NCBI GenBank assembly: GCA_003049465.1
Contig: PYSS01000024.1
Coordinates: 1 to 64,000 of the forward strand
Length of the DNA: 64,000 bases
Direction of reading: 5' to 3'
From: Magnaporthiopsis rhizophila
Taxonomy: Eukaryota > Ascomycota > Sordariomycetes > Magnaporthales > Magnaporthaceae
Position numbers and translations under genes: made by a program. Positions 22,700-34,785 of the stretch are shown piece by piece; the first letter of the stretch is position 1; every line of letters starts with the position of its first letter. The notes under the pieces were generated by a model. It was not told the DNA's origin and ran no database searches. It saw only the letters and a list, made by a program, of their open reading frames with translations.

Positions 22700-23300
22700 C
22701 GACGTTATGAAATGGACATCCGTGTGACGGGCCGGGATGCAGGAGTGGCTCGACGACACGATCCGCACCAACTGGACGACCGCTCACCAGGCCTCGCCTC
22801 AAAATCGGTACCGGTGGCGATATGACCCTTTTCAACCTCAGCAAGGTTGGTGGGCTCGAGGATTACGTCGGTATTGGGCCGTCCGATTTGGCGGCCTTCT
22901 TCGTTACGCGGCAGGTGGCCTTGATCACCGAGCTCGTGGACTGCGTCCATATGGATGTCGGCACGGCCGAGATCTTCGGCAGTATCGGCTTCCAGCAGCC
23001 GGAGCTGGGAGTAATCAACTCCATTGCGCAGTATTTCCTCTCGCTCCGGTACCTGCTGGACCTGGTCCGGGTGATAGTTTACCGTATTGACCGTTAAGCG
23101 GGTGTATTGCAGCGATATGTGCTCCCATGCTATCGACAGGCGGTCCCTGATCGGTAAAGCCTTGCATTCGCCGGGCGGTAGCCCCCGAATAGCCGAGGCC
23201 GGGCCCCGGGCCGGGACAGAGGAGCTGGAGGACCGCGAGTAGGAGCTGCCGGTCGCCCCAGCCTTCTTCACCGGCCCGGCGTCGCGCCTCAGCGGCCGCC
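22700..23300 (+). pseudogene. NRPS N-methyltransferase domain remnant 1
   Basis: Motifs of the SAM-dependent methyltransferase inserted in fungal A domains are visible: MQEWLDDTIRTNW near 22740, TLFNLSKVGGLEDYVGI near 22825, and NSIAQYFLSLRYLLDLVR near 23015, with a PAFFTGPASRLSG end block near 23250. Frames differ between blocks. Confidence 0.7.
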
Positions 23301-23439
23301 TGGACTCTGGCATCAGTATCAAGGAAACCTTCCACCGACCCGTGCTCATGGACCTCTCGGCCAGCATCCGCAAGAACCCGAGCGCATACAGCCCGATTGC
23401 GCCTACGCCTTATTCGGACGCTGTGGAGCGGTCGTCTGC

Positions 23440-24530
23440 TGAAGGGCGACATTTGTTCTTAGACCAGCTCAGAATTTCGACCGCCTATGCCGTGCTGCTC
23501 GCTGCCCGGCTCCGCGGCCGGCTTCGACTACCTTCAAGTATGGCACGACGGCGTGAGCATACAGGTGGTACCACAGGCGGATGTACACAAGGAACTGAAA
23601 GTTATCGACGCTTCCGTTGACTTCGCCCAGGTTCTGCGCAACGGACAGGCTGTGTCCTTTATCTGGAAGGTGTCCCTGCTGCGGATCGAACCGGACGACT
23701 ACATCCTCTCGATAGTTAATAGTAATGCACCATATTACCTCGGACTGCTGGCCCTTTCGTATAATCCACAAAGACCTGGTCGTCTTGTTCGGCCGCGGCT
23801 CACAGCCGCGATCTGCTCTTGGAGATTTACCCTCAGCCCATTCAATACAGGGCATGGCAGGAGCTGCCTGAGCAAGCCGCAAAGCGCCAAAGGCAGCTGG
23901 AATATTGAAGACGCGACTGGCGGACAGTTCGTCTGCAGGACTGTTGTGTGATCAAGAACTGCCTACCCTCCTGTCTGGCGAGGCTGGCATTGTCCGGTTC
24001 TCCCTTGAGGGCACGATATATGACCGGCTGCGGGCCTTCTGTCGCGCCCGTTGCCGGCCGCAACGGGCCCGAGATGGGAAATCTGATCGTCTTCTTCGTG
24101 AACACACGGTGCACGAGGATCGTGGCGGGTGAAAAGGACGGTATATGTGACACGCTGGTCGAGTATGGCCGATCCATAGCCGTAGCCGCTTTCGCGAACC
24201 AAAATGTTCCGTTTGAAAGAATTGTCTCGGCGCTCCTGCGAGGGTCCTAGGACCCCCCCCCGTAATCCCCTGGTGCAGCTTTTCTTCGCTTAGCACCCAC
24301 GGATGGACTTGGATAAAGTTGACCTTGAGAGCATGTCGGCTAAGCCAGCGCCAGTGTCCATGGCAACGCGTCTGGCCATGGAGTTCCACCTGTTTCAAGC
24401 CGAGAATAGCCTGACGGGCAAGGTTTTGTATTCGACTGACCTTCTCGCGAGAAAGACGATCGAAGGCGTTATCGCTGTGCTCCAGGAATTGCTTCCGCAG
24501 GGGCCTGGATGAATCACGGACGCCCATCTT
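23440..24530 (+). pseudogene. NRPS condensation domain remnant
   Basis: C-domain blocks in order: HLFLDQLRISTAY near 23450, VSLLRIEPDDYILSIVNSNA near 23670-23730 (the HHxxxDG active site is lost here), GEAGIVRFSLEGTIYDRLRA near 23985, AFANQNVPFERIVSALL near 24190, and MEFHLFQAENSLTGKVLYST near 24380. Confidence 0.7.
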
Positions 24531-24609
24531 AGGATTTCGCCTGACGAACGGGCGGGACGGCGATTAGGGTGTTGCATGTAGACCGCACGGCCTAAGACTC
24601 GAGCCTGGT

Positions 24610-25940
24610 GGACATTTTCCGCCATGGACTCGTCGGGCGGGGATTGACGTATGCCCGGCTGGATACAGAGTTGGATCAGGCGGCAGTCTGGCTTCGTCGC
24701 CGGGGCAGTTCGGCCGAGGCGCTTATCGGAGTCCTGACCCCGTCCTCGTGCGAGGCTGTGGTATCTTTTATGGGTATTTTCAAAGCCAAGCTGGCATATA
24801 TACCCCTTAACGCCAGCGTGCCCGACGCCGGTATTGGGCTATCCTGGAGGCGGCCGAGCGCAAGCTGGTGCTGCTCGGCCGCGGAGTACCGCCTCCCAGA
24901 CATGGATCCGACGGGCGTGGATGTGATCCGTGTTAACGACACGTTAGGCCAGGCCTCGGCGGAGGGTATGTCGAGCACGCCAGGGGAATATATTGCCGAA
25001 GGACCTTTGGCTACGAATCTCGCCTACGTCAGGGTTTACGTCGGGCTCGACTGGTAAGCCCAAAGGTGTCACGGTCGAGTACCGGGATATTGTGCCCCTG
25101 GTCAAGGACACCAACCGTAGCCGCCTCGGCCGTCCCCGTACCCCATGTGAAAGCACTTTCGTTCGGCTTCTCGACATAGGAGCTTTACGCGCCGCTTCTT
25201 AATGGCACCCCGCCGTTTGAACCGACTACGTGACGCTTTTTTAACCTAGCTCCTCCGGCCAAAGCCTTTGGAGGGAGTAGGCGCGTGCAGCACTGCCCGC
25301 GCTGGCGTCCCTCAAGCAGTGCCTCGCCGGCCCCGTGTTGGCCGTGGCCACCACGCAGCTCAGCGTGCTCCTGGCCCGTCGAGAAGCGTCTGGACACCTA
25401 AGACACCACCACGGTTTGCAAGATCGCCACCGGGTGCGGCAACATCAGTTCCTATGGGCCGAAGGGGAAACATAGTCTTTAGTCCCTATTCAAGATTACC
25501 TTGCAGCAAGGCTGCGCTAACAGTGTGCCGGTCGGCTGGTCCCTCACCAACTCTGGGTCCTACATTATGGATGGGCGTCAGCAAATAGTGCCTATTAGCG
25601 TCATGGGACACTTGGTCGTCACGGCCGACGGCCCGGCGCACCGCTGTACAGATCCGGCATTGGATCGCGACCGGTTCGTCCAGGCGGAACCACTAGCACG
25701 GTGATCAATGCCTGCAGGACGGGCGACAAGGCACGCTACCGGTCCAGGGACGGTGGGATGGAATTCTTTTGGCCGCATAGGCTGGTGGAGCAGCAGCCGC
25801 CGACTGCGCGCCTTGCTGTTCGAGTACATGATTCCTGGGGGCATGGTGCTGATGAATCAGACGCCGCCCAACGCCAATGGCAAGGTTGACTGCAAGGAGC
25901 TCGGCCGGCTCGTGCAGACGCGGCGAGGAGCGAGGTCTAG
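24610..25940 (+). pseudogene. NRPS adenylation domain remnant 2
   Basis: A1-A2 read LTYARLDTELDQAAVWLRRR and LIGVLTPSSCEAVVSFMGI near 24640-24790. A3 reads TSGSTGKPKGVTVEYRDIV near 25040-25095. A5-A6 follow as NSGSYIMDGRQQIVPISVMG near 25550-25610, and A10 as NANGKVDCKELGRL near 25870-25910. At least four frame changes and internal deletions are present. Confidence 0.75.
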
Positions 25941-26079
25941 ATCGTGGTGGCGTTGGCAGGTGTGATCAATTTCGCGATCAATGGGATCCCCTATGGGGGG
26001 CCGCAGGAGTTCTGCTGGCCAGGACGGACAGCCTCCTTCATCGCACCGCCGGCAGCCTTCCGCGCTACGCACCGTTCGC

Positions 26080-28230
26080 TAGCCCGCGCGGAAGACATCA
26101 CTATCGGGGGTCTTATCGCTAACCGTAACCGTCCAGAAATCGAAACCCTTATCGGCCTTTCGTCAATACGCAGCGTATGCGCGTCGCCGTTGGCGACGAC
26201 GGTTCCTTCGCGGACCCAGCGGAAAAGCTAGGACGACCGCCGCCGCGGCTTTCGCCGACCAGGGCGCGCCCCGTAAGCGTATCGTGTCGTCGTCGCGTCT
26301 CGGAACTTACCATACGTCCTACAATCCGCTCGCCCAGGCCATGCCGGCGCCGCACCCGCACGGAACACCTCGATAGAATCCAGCCGGAAGGGCCGACCGC
26401 AGACTCCATTACCGGCACGGCCAGGACCCGACCCGACGCCGATTTCCGTCCGCTCCGGAGGGCGGCCCGTCTCGGGTGGAAGGGCCCCGTATTCCGCGGA
26501 TCCGCTCAAGCCGAGATGACACCCTATCTCGCGTCCGGTTTCCGCGATATCTTCCGCCAGGGAGTACAACGGCCTCGGAGCCCATCCCCACGCCGTTTCT
26601 CAGGAAGGAAGACGTCGGCGAGCTTCACGTTAGTTCCGGCGCGTACGTTGCGGGCCGCAGGCAGCAGCTCGTCCCTCCAGGAGCCATAGGCGAACCGGTA
26701 GCAACCGGAGACGACTCGGCACGAAGAAATACGGGTCCGACCCGGACCGAGGCGGCTTTGTGGAGATAGATATCGCGGCCGATAATACTTCCATTAATGG
26801 CGTATAGAATAGGAGATCGCGCCCGCTACCGCCGGATCGACGGGAAATTTGTACCTTTCGGCCGCCGGGATTAATAGATCAAGACCAGTGGTTATTATAT
26901 CGAGCCGGTCGAGGTGGAAGACGCAATTCTTGGGCGGGACGTGGCCGCGGACGCCGCCAATGTGATACACGGCGATAGGACCGTCGCATTCACGGCGACC
27001 AAGGCAACCAAGGACGCCTCTCCAGACCACGACGACGCCAGCGGGCAGGCGACGCACTTCCGCAAGGCCACATACGGCGATATCGAGTCAGCCCAGGACA
27101 AGACCCTCGCCAATAACGTTACATAGGACCTCCACGTACGACGACAACCTGGTTGACCGCGCCGAGACGCAGGAGCGGCTCGATAAGACGGTGCAAGCTA
27201 CGCCGGAGGTCGCCGCGCCCGGGAGCGGCACAATCCTGTTCAACCTCGCCAGAGCGGGTAGAGTCCTCGAGAGGTACCGGAATCTCGAGCTCTCCCGCGC
27301 AGCCACCGGGTTCATCGAGGGCCAGGTCAAGGGGACGCCGCCCCGGCCGGCCGCGTTTACACGCACGTCGGTACGACGGCAGACGTCGGCCGCGTGGAGC
27401 CGCGCCCCAAGCTCGCGATTATTAACTCGGCCACCCAACGCTTCCCCACCCGCTAACGTCTCGTCGATATCATCGATCGGTTCGTTCGGACCGTGGGTAT
27501 TAAGTGCATCTTCCGCGGCGACGCCCGCTCATATGCCATTAAGAAGTAGTTTTTCGCGCCGAGGGCACCGCATTCCTTCGGAGGTTCGGCCACCAAAGTC
27601 GGCGGAAGGCACATCGCCGCAGAGCCGACCGAGAGCGGAGAGGAGCCGAGCCGCTCATGGACCCGGCTTTTTCACCAACCCCGAGAAGCAGCCGACCGGG
27701 CTCGTCCACCATATCGAGATCCTATCTAGCGCGTGACTGCGTCCAAGGAGCCCAGCTCTTAGCGCTACGCGGCCGTAGTCCACCCGTCGCAGAAATTCGC
27801 ATGACCAGTGCATTCGATCGACCACAACGCCCGCGTAGACCTTAAGACGACGGATACGGGGGTTGGGAGGGCCTCGCCAGCCTCCCGCGGAGCGCACCCG
27901 CCCGCGCTACAATCGCGATCGAGAACACGTCCCGGCGCAAGGCGACGTTCTAGAGGCTCGCTATCGAGACGTTCGGTGCTAAGGGTATCTTACGCGACGT
28001 CGTCGACGACGCGGTCCGGATCTTAGCCGCCCGCCGAAGACGAGCCGGAGTCGCCGCCGCGTCGAGGCGCATATTTGAGGAGAGCTGCGAAAGGCGCTTC
28101 CGGCACATACGGTCCCTCGGCAGATCGCGTGCCGAATGACCACCGCCGGGTCCGTGCGGACGGGCAAGGTCGACCGCGAAGAGTCGGGTCGCCTAGTGCC
28201 GTGTATAATATCCGCGCCAGTCCCGAGGAC
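26080..28230 (+). pseudogene. NRPS C-A-methyltransferase module remnant 3
   Basis: A condensation block EDITIGGLIANRNRPEIETL lies near 26090-26150. Adenylation blocks SSGAYVAGRRQQLVPPGAIG (near 26635) and YRRIDGKFVPFGRRD (near 26830) follow. A second methyltransferase is marked by TYGDIE (27070), DRAETQERLDKTV (27155) and GSGTILFNLARAG (27225), then A10 RTGKVDREESGRL near 28160. This stretch is more diverged and more CG-rich than the neighbours. Confidence 0.6.
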
Positions 28231-28429
28231 GGCATACGAGGCTGTTCGTTTTTTTTTTTTTTTTTTTCGAAGGGTTCCCTTCGATTCTCGGCGCGGAAGT
28301 CGGGACAAACCACAACTTCTTCGACCAAAGGAGGCCACTCCCTTACGGAAACCAAGCTCGCGACAGGACCGGACACTTACAGATTTCGATCAGGAATATT
28401 TTTGCCCAGCCTGTTCTAAGCGAATTGGC

Positions 28430-29340
28430 CGATATGATTCGCCATATTTCTGCCTCGCACAAGCCCACCCCGGCAACCACCCGCGACGGGCAGGCCAAGC
28501 TGTCGTTTGGCCGGGGCCATCTTTGGTTCCTGGACCAGATAAAGCTTGAAAAGACGGCGTATATCATTCCCATGGCAACGCGCCTGCGCGGGCCATTACA
28601 CACGGAGGCTTCGAAAACGGCCATCCTAGCCCTTGAAACGCAGACAACCACGTTCTTTCCGTCGTCATGCGTCATATCATGTCTAATGGGTGAAGCTGCG
28701 AGGGTCCGATTCCTACGAGCCGTGCCGGGGCCCCCGATCCGGTACCGCTATTTTACCGTGTGGTAGGCCTAGTGGTCCGCCAAGCATGCACCGGCGGATC
28801 AAGACTGGAGGCCACCGGATCGATATGGTCGAGATTAAGCGTGCCATGGTTTCCCGCGAGGCGGTGCGGGACATCGCCCTGGCGGTCGGGGATCACGATC
28901 GCCGGGACCCAGACCTGGTTGGGTTCGTCGCCCCCAAGCAAGGACCCGAGGCCGATGGCCCGTCCGCACCCACCTGCAAGCTCTGCTCCCGATATACATG
29001 GTGCCCGAGCGTGCTACCGCGCTCGAAAATATGCCCGTCAGCGCGAACGGCAAGGTTAACGGCGGGGAGCTCGAGAGCATGGCCCGCGGCGTGCCCCGAT
29101 GGGTTGAAGACGCGGCCACGGCGTCTTTGTGCCCGAGAGCGAGGTCGAGAAGATAGTATGCATCGTGATTCTTGTCGTTGTCGGCGTTTCTGTTAACCGG
29201 GTCCCGGCGAACCTCTCCTTTGCCGGCGTGGGCGGCGATTCCATTACGGCTATGCAGGCTATGGCGCCGTGCCGGCAGCGCGGCGTGTCCTTGCAGGTTC
29301 CAGACGTACTCAGCAGCGCCGGCATCCCAGCCGCGGCTGC
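28430..29340 (+). pseudogene. NRPS C start, A end and thiolation domain remnant
   Basis: The C1 motif LSFGRGHLWFLDQIKLEKTA lies near 28500-28560. A jump then leads to an A8-like block, GHRIDMVEIKRAMVSREAVR near 28810, which implies a deletion of most of the module. VSANGKVN marks A10 near 29040. A thiolation domain with VGGDSITAMQAM carries the phosphopantetheine serine near 29240. Confidence 0.7.
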
Positions 29341-29399
29341 CAGGACAACCAGGCTGGGTGGGAAGGCTGAAGCTGCTGCTGCGGGCTGTGGGCACGAGC

Positions 29400-30490
29400 T
29401 CGAGGAAGAGCTTGCAGCTTTTCCTCTCCCGCCCATCCAAAAGTTCCAACTTGCTTGGCCCCAGAGCGAGAGAATCACTACAACCGGAGCGTGCTGCTCA
29501 AGGTGCGCAGGCCAACAGCCGATCCAAACACCCATGTCGACCCTGCGGGCCCGGTTCCAGAGGTGCCCTGCCAGAAGCCAGCAGCCGATGCCCCCTATTT
29601 CTTTAGCGATAGTGCGCCATCCTGGGATCAAGCAAGACAATTCATTGCGGAGGTGACCCGTTCGTTGCCTTGACATCACTTCTGGCTCCCTCGTGGCCGC
29701 AAGACTCATCCAAGTCGGCGAGGATATCTTCCGGTTCATGGTGACCCACCGCCTCGTCATCGACCCGGCGTCGCGGTGCACACTTCTCCGGGACACGGAT
29801 CAGCCAATCGACGGCACCGCGCCTTCGCCGAAACGCAGACATCCGGGTCATACCAGCCACGGATCCGCAGTTTGCACAAGTACACGTTTAGACACTGGGG
29901 CCGCGGCCGCGCTGGTGCTGCCGTTCGCGGCACCAGGCTCAAATTTCGGGTACCGGGACACGGCCGCGTCGTCCGTGAGCGACTCCACCAGCACAGCACG
30001 TTCGAGGATGAAGTCGCCCTCGACACCTCAACCACCTAGACCCCGATCCGGGCGGCCGAGAAGACGCTCAGTGCCGGGCTCCCGGACGTTCTCCCGGCCG
30101 TGGCCGCCCACGCGTTTGCAGCAGTGTTCCCAGACTGGGAACCCCCTCCGTTCCACACCGAGACGCACGGCAGGTGCCACCCGCTTGACGCGGTAGTCAC
30201 CGCCCATTGTGGGCTGGCTCATGGCGATCGTGCATCTGGTGCTCGCGCCTGTCGACCGAGACGACTGGACCAACGCGTCTTTAAGACCAAGGACGCCCGG
30301 CGTGAAGTGCCCGGGCTGGTGTGCCTTATTTCACGCCCAAGATGCTGCGGGGCTTGCAGAGACCTGACAGTCTCCACCATGAGGTCGCACTCAAGCTGCG
30401 TCGGCCTCTTCCAGCAGCAGGAGCGAGTTTGGGGCCTGTCTGAGCTCATGTCGGTGACCCCACGGCTTGCTGATGCGGGCCCGTTGGCCA
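29400..30490 (+). pseudogene. NRPS epimerization domain remnant
   Basis: PPIQKFQLAWPQSE opens the domain near 29430. The active-site region reads THRLVIDPASRCTLLRD near 29745 (family HHLVIDxVSWRIL, first His kept as H in THR). AFAAVFPDWEPPPFHTETHG near 30115-30165 matches the epimerization E4 block (TEGHGRE). Epimerization domains convert the loaded L-residue to D. Confidence 0.6.
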
Positions 30491-30539
30491 CCCCATCTCC
30501 GTGATTGACATCTTCGCCATCGTAGAGAAGGGATGCACA

Positions 30540-32340
30540 ATGTCCATACCGAAATTACTTCCGTGCTCCGCCCCGCCCACCTAGCCGTGAGCCTACGCTT
30601 GTCTATCTCAAATATATTCCGGCTGGCCTGGGCGCTAGCGCTTGGGTCCTACAGCAGCCAGCAGCCAGCAGGACATTTGCTTTGGGCGTATTGCCTCCGC
30701 CGGGCGTGTCGAGCTTGCGGCGACTCGGACGCCGTGGGGCCGTTTACCAGAATGCTCGTGTCTCGTGTTGCACCCGCCACTGTCGGATATCACGTACGCC
30801 TGTATATTCTCGGCGGCGGGCTCTCCCATACGGTCTTGTCTCCCGACTGTACGTCGGCATCAGATGGCGGAGGGGATCTTCCCCTGTCGTTCCGCCCAGT
30901 CAAGGGAGCAGATCCCACAGAAGCGAGTGATGGCATATGAATTCATGCTACCATTTACAATAGTAACCGTTTTGACGTCTTGACCAATATTTCGAGCTCC
31001 GATTACCGCATCGAGCTCAGGGTTGGCTATCGATCCCTCTACCTGACCGACCTCCAGGCCAACAACATGGCGTAAAATATGCTTCAGTCCCTCACAGCTA
31101 TCGCAGCAAGCCCCGGGGCGCCACTTGGCTCCGTCCAGCGTCTGACTGAGGAATGCTTGTCCCGGCTCTGGAAATAGGGCGAGAGCCTGCCGCCCTCTTC
31201 GACCGGACCGTGCACGGAGTGTTCGTCGGTGTGTGGCGCGCTCGGACGCGCCGCCCGTGAAGGCCTGTATCGGGTACTTCTCCTACGCAGAGCTCGACGA
31301 GATATCTTCCGTGCTCGCTGATACCGTGGTCGAGCGTGGAGTTGAATCCGGCGGCGTAGTTGCGCTGTGCTTCCAAAAGTCCGCGGGCGTCCCCATCGCC
31401 TTTTTCGCTGTCATCAAGGTAGATCCCCCCACCGTGAGCGCACTCGGCATAGGCCGACCAAGATCCATACCTCTCTCCTCCTCTGCTCGGGGTCTTGCAG
31501 CGCGGTGGCGCCAGACTTGGCCGCGTCCTTATCGCGACAACCAACCGGGCATGTTAGCTGTCCAGTATGCCAAGCTCCAGCGCCTGTTACGTCGTCTTCA
31601 TGCCGGGCACCACGGGGCCAGCGCAAGGGCGCCGTCCGCGAGCACGGCCCGTTTTACGCCTCAGCCGTCACGCAAGCCAAGAACCTGTCGCTTGATCGCT
31701 GCACCCGCTGCCTTAGTTCTCGCCCTTCATATTGAACTTAGTCCTGCTGGAGATGTTGGCGCCGCTGCTCGCGGGCGGGTTAGTGTGCATGCCGCGCAAA
31801 CAGGATATGATGGATAACTTCCCGTGTGTGGTCAGGGACGTGTGTGGTCAGGGACATGAGGGCCAACCGGCCATGCTCACGCCCTCATTCGTCCGCACGC
31901 TGAATCAGCAAGCGGACGCGGCGTCTCTCCAGACAGTGCTCCTCCCGGGCGATGCCATGCCCCAGAAGGAAATCGACGACCGGGCCGACCAACGCGTCCC
32001 ACAAGTTCGACGTCGGCGCTGTCAAGGCCTGGGTGGCCGCTTTCGACGCTGACATGTACCGCGACGTCCTCGCAGCCAGGCGTACGGGATTGGCGATCTA
32101 GGCCCCACCAATTTGTGCGGATGCAGTACGGCCTCGACCCCATCGACCCCATCAGGCGAGACTTTCGCTCCCGCTGTCCACGCGGCCACACCGCCCGTCT
32201 CCGCAGACCAGCGAGCGGGAGCTGGCGGTGCCGCTGGTAGAGGAGACGGACGCCCTGTTCGTCGGCCTCCTGGCTCACTTGGCGGCGGCTGTGTGCAGAC
32301 GAGGTACGTCTCCGAGCCGCTCATGCGCCTCAACAGGGAC
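30540..32340 (+). pseudogene. terminal NRPS condensation and adenylation remnant
   Basis: SSDYRIELRVGYRSLYLTD near 31000 fits the end of a C domain. FSYAELDEISSVLADTVVER and VVALCFQKSAGVPIAFFAVI near 31270-31420 are A1-A2. LVLLEMLAPLLAGGLVCMPR near 31735-31800 is A4-like, and LQTVLLPGDAMPQKEIDD near 31925 follows. Recognition fades after about 32340. Confidence 0.65.
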
Positions 32341-34697
32341 CGCTTGGCGCCCACGGACATCCGCTCCCCAGACCTGACCATGTCCACGTCGTCGTGCCCA
32401 AGGTGGGCGTCACATCGAAGATGGGGGGATGGGATTGTCGAGCCTCGCTGGTTCCCTCTGGGGCGTCGGCGCTCCGCGCACGCTAGGAGAGGAATCCGTT
32501 TTTTCCCGAGGCGAAGTCGCGCAGGCGCTCTAGTCGCAGTCTCATCTCCCTCAAATCTATCCGGTCCCTCCCGGCTGATGGGGTGGTCCCGCAGCCCGGC
32601 CTTGGCGACTTCGGTTGGAGCGGCTGGGGGGCTAATACGGTTACGTTTTGATCGTGGGATGAATCTCTTTGGTGCTTGTTTCCGTCGACGGGCTGTGGGA
32701 TTTTCTTGGTTTCTGTGGAAAGAACAAGTTAGCTCAAGTAAACTAACCAAAGGGGAGAAAGGGAATGAGGGGAGGAAAAGTAAGTCACAGAGGCTGTCGT
32801 TTAGCCTTCGGAAATTGTCTTTTTGTTTGGATTTCGTTTAGATTCCGAGGTTAGATCCATCTTGCTTCGTCTCACTTATAACGGCTTTTGTCTTCCCTCG
32901 TGTACGTGTATTTGGCTTCGATTCTGGTAGATTCTTTCGGTTGATTGGGCGGGGACCCGCGCCTGTTAGATCTATAAGCCCGAGTACGTTAATTAACACC
33001 CGTCCCGAATGTCTGGTCACTGCACAACACAAGACCATCACTAGGGGTTGTCACCTCGTCTGGCCTCCTGTTGGTCCAGAACCAGGGGTTAGGTAGCCGA
33101 GTCTCCGACATCAAGGTTCAAGAATAGAACCTTTGGAGGGAAGTACATGTATATGTCCCAGTCTCCTTCCATGCCGCATGCTCTTGTGAGTGGTTGTGTC
33201 TCCTTTTTACGCCATCCCGCCGCGGTTGTGGCGCACCGATTGTGGCGTTTGCGTTACCAACTTTGCCTTGTTCCCAAAAGGGGGCCGGCCTGGCAACTGA
33301 GTGGCGGGGTATCCTTAACCATACACTGGAGGCGGCGCATACCGCGCATGACGGCCGAATGCCGAAGGGTGGTCCGCGGGATATCGTGGGAGCGACCTTG
33401 GTTGCCGTATCTGGGCCTGCACGGGGGCAGTGACATGCCTCCGCTAAGAACGAGCTGTGGCTCTAGAAGTCGCCTACGGTATAGGGAGAATGGGGCAGGC
33501 GTCAACGAGCCCTGGGCCGCCGGGCCTGTTACGGCCGAGGGCATTCGCTCTGTCCTGTGGTTCTTGCTAGTTGAAGAATCATGGTCAGCGAGCTTATTGT
33601 GGATGTGCCGGGAGCAGAAAGGCTTAAAGAGGAAACAGCATTCATAGAACCTAGTTGCTCCCTTTCTGTGTCCGTAAAGCGTGGAAAGCGCTCGCTGGGG
33701 AGGCCAGGCTTGAACCCGGAGATGTGAGACGGAAGGTGCCTGAGCGGTGGTGTGCATGCAGTAGCTCCTGGTGGACGGCGAGCCTTCCCTCGCGCTTCGG
33801 CATCGGCATCACATGCTCACATGGTGACTTACCTCGATGCTTCTTGCCAAAGGCAAGGATGGCTCGCAGGGGTGCAGCGCTGACTGTACACATGTTAGAG
33901 TTGAGGAAGGCGTCAAACTCGTGATGGCGTTATCTGCCTCTAGCTTCGAAGGAACCTGGGAGCTGTTTTGGTCCCGTGACCCGGTACCCCGCTTTCGTCG
34001 ACACAGGAGACCACAACAATCCCTCCCCAGCGTGGCGCACGTCATACGCTCTCTCCCTCGGCATAGCTTCCATCGCTGAACGGCCCAGAGTCATAGCGTG
34101 CACTCCTGTGGAGGGTTACTGCCACTCTCAGGAGTCGCGTGTACTTTCCAACACCTGTCAGTGGACAGGGTGTTCTTTCAAGCTCTTCGACACACCACCG
34201 GGGCAACCATAAAAGTCTGGCCAGTTCCCATCTTCCACCATCGTCCTCCATCCTCAACCTCATTCTCCAAAACCTCATAACCAACAACGCCCATTCACCT
34301 CTGCCACCCGACGTCGATATTCGATACACTCTTAAATTACGACATCCTTTATCGGGCTCGCTCCATATAAATTTCCAATCCTTATATATATTTTACCTGT
34401 CAAACAACAATCTTTGTGAGTCCGTCCCGCCATCCGTTCCCGCGCTTGCTTTGGGTCCGCCGTGTTTCCCGGCCATCCCATCTTTCGCGTCAGAGCCTAC
34501 ATCCCAATGGCAAGACTCGATCTTTGGCTAACCTGATGCACAACCCACCGATCCGTCTCTCAGATCATCATTCTTTTCAACGTCAACATCACCATACCGG
34601 CTTTACGCCCTGCTTTGGGTTTACGGGTTTACCCCGCCTCGACGCCTCATCGCCGCATTTCTCATGTTCGGTTGGCCGGCCATGCCCACCCAAGCAA

Positions 34698-34785
34698 TGT
34701 AAGGATCCCATTGCGTCACACAGGCTAAAGTCGAATCCCCTCTTATCAACCAGTGGTTGGCAATTAGGTCAAAGATCCCTTGCGA
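34698..34785 (+). repeat. ~80-bp dispersed element, copy 2
   Basis: The sequence begins TGTAAGGATCCCATTGCGTC. It shares the blocks ACACAGGCTAAA, CGAATCCCC and TATCAACCAGTGG with the copies at 10951 and 50284. A target duplication is not clear here (CAAGCAA on the left, CAATCAG on the right). This copy is about 8-10 bp longer because of an insertion near the right end. Confidence 0.5.

Larger units (their letters stand above)
21330..32340 (+). pseudogene. multimodular non-ribosomal peptide synthetase, heavily decayed
   Basis: About 11 kb of plus-strand sequence encodes recognisable NRPS motifs in shifting frames, with no open frame longer than about 240 codons. The order read is A, N-methyltransferase, C, A, partial C, A, N-methyltransferase, C, partial A, thiolation, epimerization, C, A. 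At least four modules are represented, two with N-methylation, so the ancestral product was probably an N-methylated peptide with a D-residue (inference). Decay is by indels and scattered substitutions. The region stays GC-rich, unlike the RIP-treated retroelement at the left of the window, so RIP was not the main cause. It cannot make a functional enzyme. Confidence 0.8.

Noticed and set aside
34698..34785. tRNA gene (a B-box-like AGTCGAATCCC is present)
   Set aside because: No A box, acceptor stem or anticodon arm can be drawn.
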